A DNA stretch of 64,000 nt from Porphyromonas sp. COT-239 OH1446 (GTDB taxonomy: Bacteria; Bacteroidota; Bacteroidia; Bacteroidales; Porphyromonadaceae): assembly GCF_000768875.1 (NCBI RefSeq), contig NZ_JRAO01000015.1, forward strand, positions 124,192 to 188,191, read 5' to 3'. Both the position numbers and the translations under genes were made by a program. The notes under the pieces are model-generated. The model did no database searches. It was not told where the DNA came from and saw only the letters and a program-made list of their open reading frames with translations. Positions 1 to 8,104 of the stretch are shown here, in pieces (the first letter of the stretch is position 1; every line of letters begins with the position of its first letter).

Positions 1-421
1 GTACGGTTGTAAAGATTGAAAATTGCAGTACAAGGTGAGAAGTTAGGAGTTTCGACGGCTCGACATTCAAATGTTGTACCATTATAGAGCCTGCAACCTC
101 TACGACAAGAATAAAAACAATGGCGATACCTATATGGATAAGGACTCCCATATTGAATATCTTGTTTAGTGCCATTGGGTTATTTTGCCCCTTTACCACA
201 TTTAGGAATCTCTGTATTGAGGTTACAAATACTGTTTTAAGAGAGGCAAACATTGCGACAATCCCCCCGACGACATTATATAATCCATAATCTTCAACTC
301 CTAACTGAGCGAGCAGGACTCTAGATGTATAAAGAGTAATAGCCATCAAAAGAAGCATTCTCATGTACATAAAGATTGTATTGGAGGCTATTTTTCTTGA
401 ATTTAGCATGGAAGAACCCAT
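1..421 (-). CDS. wzx: Wzx-like polysaccharide flippase (C-terminus beyond window)
   Basis: Partial membrane protein. The ATG is at 421 and the reading frame stays open for 140 residues to the window edge. Hydrophobic segments and motifs such as TLYTSRVLLAQLGVEDYGLY and SIQRFLN resemble the first helices of the MATE/Wzx polysaccharide-transport superfamily. That family flips undecaprenyl-linked repeat units across the inner membrane. It lies 8 nt downstream of a GT2 gene in a locus that also holds wzy, wzc and wza, so a repeat-unit flippase is the natural reading. The family call is fairly safe; the substrate is unknown. Confidence 0.75.
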   Translation of the reverse strand, partial: MGSSMLNSRKIASNTIFMYMRMLLLMAITLYTSRVLLAQLGVEDYGLYNVVGGIVAMFASLKTVFVTSIQRFLNVVKGQNNPMALNKIFNMGVLIHIGIAIVFILVVEVAGSIMVQHLNVEPSKLLTSHLVLQFSIFTTV

Positions 422-429
422 TAGCACGT

Positions 430-1329
430 TTAGATATCTATTTTCCCGTAATCTAAGAACGGCACTCCTTTGTATCGATGAGACACGTATCTCAACCCTC
501 GTAGAAAGCCTACAATAGATGCAAATGATCCTTTAGCAAGTGCGAACCCGATGGCATCGACCAAAACTCCTAGCAAAACCAAGGCATAAGAAACCCTGGA
601 CACAAAATCTCTAGAAGTATTCTTTTGGTAAAAGTATGAGTACCCTGCAACTTTACACGCAAAAGACTCTACAGGGTCGTATCTTCCAATAGAAGAATGG
701 TTATGCAAGACCTTAGCATCTGTCGCAAATGCAAGAGGATACTTACGGCTTACTCTGTAAGAGAAATCCATATCCTCCCCTAAGCAGTATCTAATTAGGG
801 TTTCGTCAAATTGGAACTCTTGAAAAATTTCAATCTTGTACGCTGTTACTCCTCCAGGAAGGATGGGAGTGTCAACCAATCGTTGACTAACAAAACCAGA
901 ATTGCACTTCTTACGAACATCATGAAAAGGGCCCACATGAAAAATTGAGAAAATTAAGAGTTTGAATCTAGATGATTTGCTATTTCTTTGTCTTCCACAA
1001 ATTCCTTTATATTGAGGATTTTCTACAAAATGTCGATTGAGAGTTTCGAAGTAATTGTGATCAACAATAATGTCATCATCAAAAAAATGAATAAGCTCAC
1101 AGTCACAATACTTCACCCCAAGATTTTTGGCCATAGTAAGGCCTGAAATATTGGGTTTATGCAAATGATTAATCACAAATTTCGATGAATTCAAAACAGA
1201 CTCTATGTGAGAGGATTGGTCTACAATAATGACTTTCTCTGGCAGCACACTAGATTGTTCGATACTCTCTAAGATTCGTTGGAGATCTTCCGGTCTATCT
1301 TTTGTCGGAATTACAACATCAAATTTCAT
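430..1329 (-). CDS. GT2-family glycosyltransferase
   Basis: 299 residues, the usual size for an inverting GT-A fold glycosyltransferase. The N-terminus VVIPTKDRPEDLQRIL is the nucleotide-binding strand and loop. FFDDDI at residues 82-87 supplies the DxD metal/sugar-nucleotide site. A GEDMDFSYRV segment near residue 185 resembles the acceptor-side ED motif. It should add one sugar to a lipid-linked repeat unit at the inner face of the inner membrane. Its start overlaps the stop of the upstream polymerase gene by 4 nt, which indicates translational coupling. The sequence is AT-rich like its cluster neighbours. Donor and acceptor sugars cannot be read from the sequence. Confidence 0.85.
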   Translation of the reverse strand: MKFDVVIPTKDRPEDLQRILESIEQSSVLPEKVIIVDQSSHIESVLNSSKFVINHLHKPNISGLTMAKNLGVKYCDCELIHFFDDDIIVDHNYFETLNRHFVENPQYKGICGRQRNSKSSRFKLLIFSIFHVGPFHDVRKKCNSGFVSQRLVDTPILPGGVTAYKIEIFQEFQFDETLIRYCLGEDMDFSYRVSRKYPLAFATDAKVLHNHSSIGRYDPVESFACKVAGYSYFYQKNTSRDFVSRVSYALVLLGVLVDAIGFALAKGSFASIVGFLRGLRYVSHRYKGVPFLDYGKIDI

Positions 1330-2732
1330 TTCTTCGTCAGTTTATATATATATCTTGGGATAAACATATACCAAAAAATACCCCTCACTAAATCGGCAAA
1401 CTCCCCTCTTGGATACATCGACAAATAAATACAAATAATCGCAAGGGAAGCATATGTAATGGGGGAATTGAGAGCGAGAGCTCTATTTTCGGCTCTCTGT
1501 AGTATGTAGCCAAATACAAGGGGTATTAGTATTAGTCCGAAATACCCAAAATTAATATAAGATTCAGCAACACAACTATATCCCAATGCTCCACCAAAGT
1601 CATAAAAATTTCTATCGACTATTTTGGTAATCCATCTCCCCAAAGTCCCGTAAGTTTCAGCAGGATGTTTATCCCAAAATAAATTAGGAAATACAGATGT
1701 CAGATTCATGATATAGGTGACCCCGTATCTAAATGGATACTCTTTGGGGACTAACTCTTTAGTGTAAACGACAGTTTGCAGAGATTTTCCCATATCGTAT
1801 ACCGTTTCAAATGAATTCGACTGGTCAGATGTAAAGATTTCTTTTGCAGATGCGGTAGCAATCCCTCCATCATTTCGAGTCTTCCTCATAGCAGGGAATA
1901 TGAAGAATATCACAAGTGCGGCTAATCCACCTCCAATATAAAATAACCATTTCTTCTTTAGCGTTCTTACCCGATAAGAGCTCTTTTTCACAGTTACCGC
2001 ATAGAAAATAAGCAACACAGGAGTAATGGTAGCAGATCTATATCCCATAAATAACTGCACGAGACAATGAGCAAGAATAAGAAACAGGGCGATCTTCTCG
2101 TGCTTAGATCGATTTTCTGCGCCAAACAGAACGTAAAAAGCTCCTGGCAGATAGAAATAAGATAAGATCTTCAATCCTGAAGGGATGGCATTCAGAGCGA
2201 CCTCTTGATAAAGGGAGGCATATCCATACGTGAAGACAAAGAATAGTTTGGTAGCATTGACGTACAAATAAAATGGGAATGAAAGTAGTAGAATCCAATA
2301 GCCTACCTGAACAGCATGCTGATCTGATACATATTTTTCTTGGGTTCTAGTATCCTGTTTTGGCAATGTCAGACCAAACAAGAAAAAAGATAGATACAGA
2401 TGAACATCCATCACTGCATCCATCACTTGATCTAAGGAGAACTTTCCCATAAGTAATGGAGTACTAAGTGCTCCAATCGCATTGAGAAATAATTGCCCTT
2501 GCATATACAAGAAGAACAAGAGCAAGAATATAATTACAATCCGAAAGAATCCTTTAAGCCATTGAGTCAAACTAAAAATTATCAATGGCATGAATATCGC
2601 ACTCTCGAGAGAAATAAGATACACTAACTCTGGGCTAATAGGGGTAAAAGAGCCAACCAACCTAAAAAACAGAGAGAACAGGAGTAAAAAGAATGCTAAT
2701 ATTCTAATACCTCTTCTACCATCCCTAACCAT
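1326..2732 (-). CDS. wzy: Wzy-like O-antigen/capsule repeat-unit polymerase
   Basis: 468 residues with roughly a dozen hydrophobic segments and a longer hydrophilic stretch around residues 290-370, the usual topology of O-antigen polymerases, which vary strongly in sequence. Late segments such as GALGYSCVAESYINFGYFG and a conserved PRGEFADLVRG region resemble Bacteroidota oligosaccharide polymerases. The family joins lipid-linked repeat units on the periplasmic face. Location between glycosyltransferase genes in a locus with wzx, wzc and wza supports the call. It overlaps the upstream GT4 gene by 8 nt and the downstream GT2 gene by 4 nt. Other polytopic proteins are possible but less likely in this setting. 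Confidence 0.75.
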   Translation of the reverse strand: MVRDGRRGIRILAFFLLLFSLFFRLVGSFTPISPELVYLISLESAIFMPLIIFSLTQWLKGFFRIVIIFLLLFFLYMQGQLFLNAIGALSTPLLMGKFSLDQVMDAVMDVHLYLSFFLFGLTLPKQDTRTQEKYVSDQHAVQVGYWILLLSFPFYLYVNATKLFFVFTYGYASLYQEVALNAIPSGLKILSYFYLPGAFYVLFGAENRSKHEKIALFLILAHCLVQLFMGYRSATITPVLLIFYAVTVKKSSYRVRTLKKKWLFYIGGGLAALVIFFIFPAMRKTRNDGGIATASAKEIFTSDQSNSFETVYDMGKSLQTVVYTKELVPKEYPFRYGVTYIMNLTSVFPNLFWDKHPAETYGTLGRWITKIVDRNFYDFGGALGYSCVAESYINFGYFGLILIPLVFGYILQRAENRALALNSPITYASLAIICIYLSMYPRGEFADLVRGIFWYMFIPRYIYKLTKK

Positions 2733-3843
2733 ATAAGAGCCTTAATTTGTTCCAAGTAGATTCAATCGTGTATCCATTTCTTGTTAAGCCTTTTATCCTT
2801 TCAGAGGCCGACACATTGAATTTGCTATCAATTATCGAAACTAGGGTTTCGGCCCAATAATCAGAAGATAGATCGAGACTAACAAATTTGACCAAACCTA
2901 GCCCCATATCTACTTCTTTAGAAATATTATCCGAGATTAAACATGGAAGCCCTGAAGCTTGTGCCTCTACCAGTGTTACGGGTAGCCCCTCGAACAAGGA
3001 TGGCATTAATAGTATATCCGATGCCCCTAATAAGAAAGGGATATCTTCCCTATTCCCTAAGAACTTTACCACACTCTCGAGATTCTTTTGCTGGACTAGG
3101 TTTTGAATACTTTCGAGCACTTCACCATCTCCAACAAGAAAAAGGAGGCCGTCAGGACATCTATCATAAAACTTAGAGAATATTTCGACAATCTTAGAAT
3201 GATTCTTGACAGGGACAAACCTAGCAACGCTAATGACAAGCTGCGCAGATAGAGGAATTCCTAATCTTTTTCGGATTTCCGCTTTGTCAAGCGAAGGAAA
3301 TATAAAATCATGTATCGCGACTGCATTATTGAGAATGAATCGGCTATCAGGGCATTCTTGTCTAAATAAGGACTTATATGCATCTATTCCACACGCCACT
3401 TTGTGAGTGGCGCAGGTTTCGATTAATCTAAAAGATAAAGAGCGGTATAATTTACGCCATAGCGTATCCCGATAGCCATCTGTTGTACTGTGGCTGTGCA
3501 TAATCCGGGTAGGAATACCTGCCTCTTTAGCTACTCTTAATATTAATCCTCCAAAATGAAAGACATGACAGTGTATGACATCAAAGGGACCATATTCCCG
3601 AAGGAAAAGCCGAAAAGCTTTTAGATTTTTATATACAGTGCTCCAAGTGACAGGATAAGGATTGTGCCAAACTCTCCCCCCTAGAGCTAATATCTCTGGC
3701 TCATAAGATCCTACATGACTTGTGTTCACAGAGAATGTAAACTCATATTTATCTGGGTCATGGGTTCGCAAGACATTCATTAGAAAGGTTTCTTGCCCCG
3801 CTCGATCCATTCGACCGACAACCTCTAGAATTCTTCGTTTCAT
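2725..3843 (-). CDS. GT4-family glycosyltransferase
   Basis: 372 residues with the two Rossmann-like domains of GT-B retaining glycosyltransferases. The N-terminus MKRRILEVVGRMDRAGQETF is the typical acceptor-domain opening, with the glycine-rich loop replaced by a GQE segment as in EpsF-like enzymes. The C-terminal domain has VGDGEVLESI, and SLFEGLPVTLVEAQASGLP holds the EX7E donor-binding motif (E-G-L-P-V-T-L-V-E). It probably adds a sugar to the lipid-linked repeat unit in the cytoplasm. It starts 1 nt from the CDP-alcohol transferase stop and overlaps wzy, so it belongs to one operon. Sugar specificity is unknown. Confidence 0.85.
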   Translation of the reverse strand: MKRRILEVVGRMDRAGQETFLMNVLRTHDPDKYEFTFSVNTSHVGSYEPEILALGGRVWHNPYPVTWSTVYKNLKAFRLFLREYGPFDVIHCHVFHFGGLILRVAKEAGIPTRIMHSHSTTDGYRDTLWRKLYRSLSFRLIETCATHKVACGIDAYKSLFRQECPDSRFILNNAVAIHDFIFPSLDKAEIRKRLGIPLSAQLVISVARFVPVKNHSKIVEIFSKFYDRCPDGLLFLVGDGEVLESIQNLVQQKNLESVVKFLGNREDIPFLLGASDILLMPSLFEGLPVTLVEAQASGLPCLISDNISKEVDMGLGLVKFVSLDLSSDYWAETLVSIIDSKFNVSASERIKGLTRNGYTIESTWNKLRLLYG

Positions 3844-4577
3844 TAGCGAGCCTTGACTGCGTAATACAAAGTGATAATTATGAGGCTAACAACCTGAAAT
3901 AAACAATAAAAGAAGGTCATTAAGTCATAGATATGAAAAACACATGCAACAATTAGAAAAGGCATAAATAATCCAGATATACCTAATTCTTTGTCAACCC
4001 TACTTCGAATATATTGTAGAGAGAATTTCTGCTTAGCCTCATTCTCTGGGATCGCCGATGCATTATCATTGACGACCATAGTGGTGTATGTATACTTCTG
4101 ATGGATAAGCCTACACAATAATCCTGAGACAGAGGATACACCACCCAATATTATGCATCCAATCAGATAGGGAGACGATACTATTGACGATGTATTGTAA
4201 GCCGCAACACCAATTCCAAGAAAAATGAAACCTGTCACATAGTAACCACTTATTGCATCTACAAATTCGCCATATTCTGAGCTTTTCTTTTGGACTCGCG
4301 CAATGTTCCCATCCACACAATCCAGGATCAGCCATAATTGCGTTAATATCACTCCAGTTATTCGAGAGAGTTCGTTATCAATTAACAAAAATCCAAAACC
4401 CGTTAATGCAACACAGATGGAGAGTATAGATGCGCCCCACGCAGAACACCTTAAGTTGATCAATATCCAAGTAAGAGGAAAAGAAGCTTTTCTTACAAAA
4501 AGTTTTACCCAAAGAGAACTTTTACTGTTTTTTTTGATCGGCAATGATTCTACAATGTCCTTATAAGAATAATACAT
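3843..4577 (-). CDS. CDP-alcohol phosphatidyltransferase family protein
   Basis: 244 residues with about six hydrophobic segments. The family signature is visible: DCVDGNIAR, eight residues, then GEFVDAISG. The canonical form is D-x2-D-G-x2-A-R-x8-G-x3-D-x3-D. Here the last aspartate, normally important for catalysis, is glycine. The family moves a phospho-alcohol from a CDP-alcohol to an acceptor in the membrane. Two genes upstream is a cytidylyltransferase, so a CDP-activated polyol used in the polysaccharide is plausible (inference). An A8 run near codon 14 could allow slippage. The altered motif leaves open a modified or inactive enzyme. Confidence 0.8.
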   Translation of the reverse strand: MYYSYKDIVESLPIKKNSKSSLWVKLFVRKASFPLTWILINLRCSAWGASILSICVALTGFGFLLIDNELSRITGVILTQLWLILDCVDGNIARVQKKSSEYGEFVDAISGYYVTGFIFLGIGVAAYNTSSIVSSPYLIGCIILGGVSSVSGLLCRLIHQKYTYTTMVVNDNASAIPENEAKQKFSLQYIRSRVDKELGISGLFMPFLIVACVFHIYDLMTFFYCLFQVVSLIIITLYYAVKAR

Positions 4578-4583
4578 ACGGTT

Positions 4584-5675
4584 TTACTTTTTTATTATCT
4601 CTATAATTCTATTTTCAATGATGTTGATATCATATTGTTTGATTGCATCCTTATTGAAGAGCCCCATAGACCTACCAAGGCCTTGATTCTCAGACAAATA
4701 GCGTATCGCATCTGCATATCTCGAGCTATCTTTTGGGGAGACTAATATCCCTCCTACTCCGTCTTTAATTAGATCGACATTACCCCTAATGTTAGATGCA
4801 ATGATCGGCTTTCCACAAGCCATAGCCTCCATCAAAGCCAAAGACAATCCTTCTTGGAGAGATGGAAGTACAAATATGTCGCAAGAGTTACAAAGCTGTC
4901 CGATATCTCTCCTAAAGCCCAAAAAATGAATCCGTCTCTCTAATCCTAACCCGATCACTCTTTCTCTTAACTTCCTGTACAACATCCCCTCTCCTGCTAT
5001 GAAGTAATGGATATCAACGTCTTGAAGTGATCCAATGGCCTCTATAACGGCAATATGGTTCTTTCTAGGTATAAGTTCTCCAACCGAGAGTAGTTTAATA
5101 CTCTTTTCACTAAGGTTAAATTCAGAGTTAAACAAGCTCGATTCATTAGGGGAAAATTTTTTGATATCTACTCCAATACCATTTATAAAGCACTTGTGTC
5201 TAGCATAGAATTTTTGAGAAGCGTCGAAGTCTTCTTTATTAATGGTTACTAGTGTATAAGTCCACTTAGATAGGAGCTTTTCTACGTTATAATAGAGGAT
5301 ATTATTGATCAAAGGAGCTCCTTTATAAAAATGAAATCCATGGGCCATGTACACAACTTTAATCCCATACTTCTTACCAACCAAACGTCCCATTAGGCCT
5401 CCGACTGGTTCATGACAAAATATCACATCATATCCACGAGAAGCAACTAAGGAACACAGTTTACGATAGGCCCCTAGATTCTTATAGCTATAAGGATTCC
5501 TTGCAAATGGAACTTCATGAAGGATAAATCCTTTTTGCCTCAATTCTTGAAAATATTTTCCTGTAATAGAACAGGCGGATTCTACGACATAACCTTCTTC
5601 CTGAAGCCTTATGATATGTCTAGTCATAAAATTCCAGATCATAGAGTCCGTTGTACACAACAGTAAAATTCTCAT
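4584..5675 (-). CDS. GT4-family glycosyltransferase (EpsD/CapM-like)
   Basis: 363 residues, GT-B fold. The N-terminal domain opens with MRILLLCTTDSMIWNFMTRH and contains VVYMAHGFHFYKGAP, a segment typical of capsule glycosyltransferases of the EpsD/CapM type. The C-terminal domain has LSVGELIPRKNH, the usual start of the donor domain, and LQEGLSLALMEAMACGKP with the EX7E motif. It acts in the cytoplasm on a lipid-linked intermediate. It lies 6 nt upstream of the CDP-alcohol transferase and 8 nt downstream of the cytidylyltransferase, in the same operon. The donor sugar cannot be predicted. Confidence 0.85.
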   Translation of the reverse strand: MRILLLCTTDSMIWNFMTRHIIRLQEEGYVVESACSITGKYFQELRQKGFILHEVPFARNPYSYKNLGAYRKLCSLVASRGYDVIFCHEPVGGLMGRLVGKKYGIKVVYMAHGFHFYKGAPLINNILYYNVEKLLSKWTYTLVTINKEDFDASQKFYARHKCFINGIGVDIKKFSPNESSLFNSEFNLSEKSIKLLSVGELIPRKNHIAVIEAIGSLQDVDIHYFIAGEGMLYRKLRERVIGLGLERRIHFLGFRRDIGQLCNSCDIFVLPSLQEGLSLALMEAMACGKPIIASNIRGNVDLIKDGVGGILVSPKDSSRYADAIRYLSENQGLGRSMGLFNKDAIKQYDINIIENRIIEIIKK

Positions 5676-5683
5676 AAGTATGT

Positions 5684-6100
5684 TTATTTCCCTAGTTTAT
5701 TTCTCAATATAGTTGAACTAATCCCATCCGTATGCTCTAAATAAACGACATCACATCCAACTGCAGCAAACTCCTTCTCATAAGTGTCCCATGCCTCTGT
5801 TCCCTTCCAATCTGATCCAACGAAAACCACGTCTACTCCGAGCTCTTTCACTGGGCGAATTTTCTGCATATCAGATTGAAGAACGACCTTGTCGACATAC
5901 CGAATAGCCTCCACAATTGCAACTCGTTCTTTCTCATTAATGATTGGTAGTTTATTCTTTCTCTTAAGACAAAGTGCATCAGTTGTGACACCAACTATAA
6001 GTACCTCGCATAGATCCTTGGCCCTGCGTAGTATATTTAGGTGACCGATATGAAACATATCATATACTCCTGTTGTATAGCCAATCTTATACTTCTTCAT
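5684..6100 (-). CDS. tagD: glycerol-3-phosphate cytidylyltransferase-like nucleotidyltransferase
   Basis: 138 residues, full length for a TagD-type enzyme. YTTGVYDMFHIGHLNILRRA has the HxGH nucleotide-binding site (H-I-G-H, residues 17-20), and DGISSTILRNKL near the C-terminus corresponds to the RTxGISTT-like motif. TagD makes CDP-glycerol from CTP and glycerol 3-phosphate; related enzymes make other CDP-polyols or ADP-sugars. The partner is probably the CDP-alcohol phosphatidyltransferase two genes downstream, which suggests a phospho-polyol decoration of the polysaccharide. The exact alcohol is an inference. The gene name rests on family resemblance only. Confidence 0.8.
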   Translation of the reverse strand: MKKYKIGYTTGVYDMFHIGHLNILRRAKDLCEVLIVGVTTDALCLKRKNKLPIINEKERVAIVEAIRYVDKVVLQSDMQKIRPVKELGVDVVFVGSDWKGTEAWDTYEKEFAAVGCDVVYLEHTDGISSTILRNKLGK

Positions 6101-6129
6101 AAAGATTACCAGTTATTTAAGTATTCAGT

Positions 6130-8052
6130 TTAATGTTTATCTAGTGCTTCAAACTTAGAGTTCTGAGAGATGTACTCGGGGACAATCTCTTTCATCAACG
6201 TTACCATCTTATCTACCTCCACAACGCAAGCAAGCTTCTCAAGGGTCGCCACAGCCTCAAGGGCCTTAGGATAGTCGTATGCCCTTACCTGAGCAATTCT
6301 AATACGGGCATGCGAAGTCGGTAAGGTCTGCTCTTCATCGGAAAGCACCTCTTCATAGAGTTTCTCTCCAAGACGTAACCCAGAGAACTCGATCTTAATA
6401 TCCTTGTCTACCTGATAACCAGCCAACTCAATCATTCTCTTCGCTAAATCCAGAATCTTCATACTTTTTCCCATATCAAAGACAAAGATCTGATTACCAT
6501 TCGTCAAGTGAGCGGCCTCCATGACTAAACGACAAGCCTCTGGGATCGTCATAAAAAATCGAGTGATATCCGGATGAGTAACAGTAACAGGCCCGCCTCG
6601 TTCAATCTGCTCTTTGAAGAGGGGGATCACGCTACCATTAGAACCCAGAACATTACCAAACCTCGTGGTAACAAATCTTGTATTTCCCAAAACACTCCCT
6701 TGCTCAATGGCGAGGCCAAGGCTCTGGACATAGATTTCGGCTAGTCTCTTGGAGCAACCCATCACATTGGTCGGATTAACGGCCTTATCGGTCGAAACCA
6801 TGACCATAGTCTCTATCCCATATTCGACACACTTATCAGCCACATTCTTCGATCCGATGGTATTCACCAGGATAGCTTCACATGGATTTTCCTCCATCAA
6901 GGGCACATGCTTGTAGGCCGCAGCATGGAAAACAATTTGAGGTCTATGTGTTTTAAAGACAAAGTCCAAACGGGAAAGCAATCTAACATCACCTACGATA
7001 GTCTTCAAATCTAAATGAGGGTAACGCCTCTCGAGCTGTCGTCGAATTTCATACACAGGAGTTTCGGCATTATCATAGATAATCAACCGTTTCACTCCTA
7101 GAGAGCCTAACTGACGACAGAGCTCAGAGCCGATGGATCCGCCCCCCCCCGTAACAAGAATTGTCTTTTGCGAGAAATTAGGAGTGATATCCTCTAGAGA
7201 TATTTTAATTTCTGATCGACCGAGAAGATCTTCAATTTTGATGTTACGAACATCAAAATTAGGTCGGGGTTCATTCGCAGGAGGGAGCTCTACAGCTGGA
7301 GTATGGATTAGAGGTTTTAAACCCAAATCTAATAACCAATCCAGAATATCTCCCTCTCTATTTTTAACCTGATCTTGGTCTGCGAAGAGAACGGCAGAGA
7401 AGTCTAATTTTTCCTTAAGTTCACTCAATTCTCGAGCATCTCTCACCCTGTATACAGGAAGGTCGGAGAGTGTGGTAATATCTGTTTCTCCAACGGTCAA
7501 AAAACCCAATACCCTGTATTTCTCGGAGCTCTTTAGATAAAGAGCTAGACTTCGAGAAGATTCTCCAACCCCTTCGATGAGCAGAGAAGTTCTAGATAAA
7601 GAGGCTAACGTACGCTCTCTCACACTCTGATACAACATCACTACAAAGCCTTTAGCCAAGAGCAATAGAGTTACAGAGATCAAGAAATCGAGGAGCGCAA
7701 CCCCAAGATGTATACGGGTTTGCTTTCCAATAAAGAATATGTAAAGGCACAGAAAGGCAGCCTTCACCATCAAGGCTAGAAAGACCCGCCTATAGTCCCA
7801 AAGGTTACTATATCGAACAGCAGAACTATGGGTTCTGATCAACCTAAAGGCAAAGGCCGAGGAAATTAATGAGACCAGTAACCAACCTAAAATAAATCGG
7901 TCACTTCCTTGATCCACCTCTGTTATCGCTCCCAAGAGCAGAAAAGAGAGCAATGAAGCAAATGTCGAGAGAGAAATCTCGAGCGTTAGAACCACACTGG
8001 CCCTAGTATAGATACCATCCTTTAGCAGATGCTTCAACTTTGCGAACAACAT
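6130..8052 (-). CDS. FlaA1/CapD/WbpM-type NDP-sugar 4,6-dehydratase (membrane form)
   Basis: 640 residues. Several N-terminal membrane helices (about residues 15-140) are followed by a first Rossmann-like domain and a C-terminal extended short-chain dehydrogenase domain. The NAD(P) motif is VTGGGGSIGSEL around residues 299-310. The catalytic segment MVSTDKAVNPTNVMGCSKR has Ser and M-x3-K in place of Y-x3-K, as in FlaA1 and WbpM. These enzymes convert UDP-GlcNAc to a 4-keto-6-deoxy sugar that starts rare amino-sugar synthesis for surface polysaccharides. The glycine motif is encoded by a run of nine G, a possible slippage site. The start ATG at 8052 fits the family. Confidence 0.9.
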   Translation of the reverse strand: MLFAKLKHLLKDGIYTRASVVLTLEISLSTFASLLSFLLLGAITEVDQGSDRFILGWLLVSLISSAFAFRLIRTHSSAVRYSNLWDYRRVFLALMVKAAFLCLYIFFIGKQTRIHLGVALLDFLISVTLLLLAKGFVVMLYQSVRERTLASLSRTSLLIEGVGESSRSLALYLKSSEKYRVLGFLTVGETDITTLSDLPVYRVRDARELSELKEKLDFSAVLFADQDQVKNREGDILDWLLDLGLKPLIHTPAVELPPANEPRPNFDVRNIKIEDLLGRSEIKISLEDITPNFSQKTILVTGGGGSIGSELCRQLGSLGVKRLIIYDNAETPVYEIRRQLERRYPHLDLKTIVGDVRLLSRLDFVFKTHRPQIVFHAAAYKHVPLMEENPCEAILVNTIGSKNVADKCVEYGIETMVMVSTDKAVNPTNVMGCSKRLAEIYVQSLGLAIEQGSVLGNTRFVTTRFGNVLGSNGSVIPLFKEQIERGGPVTVTHPDITRFFMTIPEACRLVMEAAHLTNGNQIFVFDMGKSMKILDLAKRMIELAGYQVDKDIKIEFSGLRLGEKLYEEVLSDEEQTLPTSHARIRIAQVRAYDYPKALEAVATLEKLACVVEVDKMVTLMKEIVPEYISQNSKFEALDKH

Positions 8053-8104
8053 AATAAAAATATTATATAGTTAGAATCCCATTAGTAAAAAGGACATATT
8101 CGAC

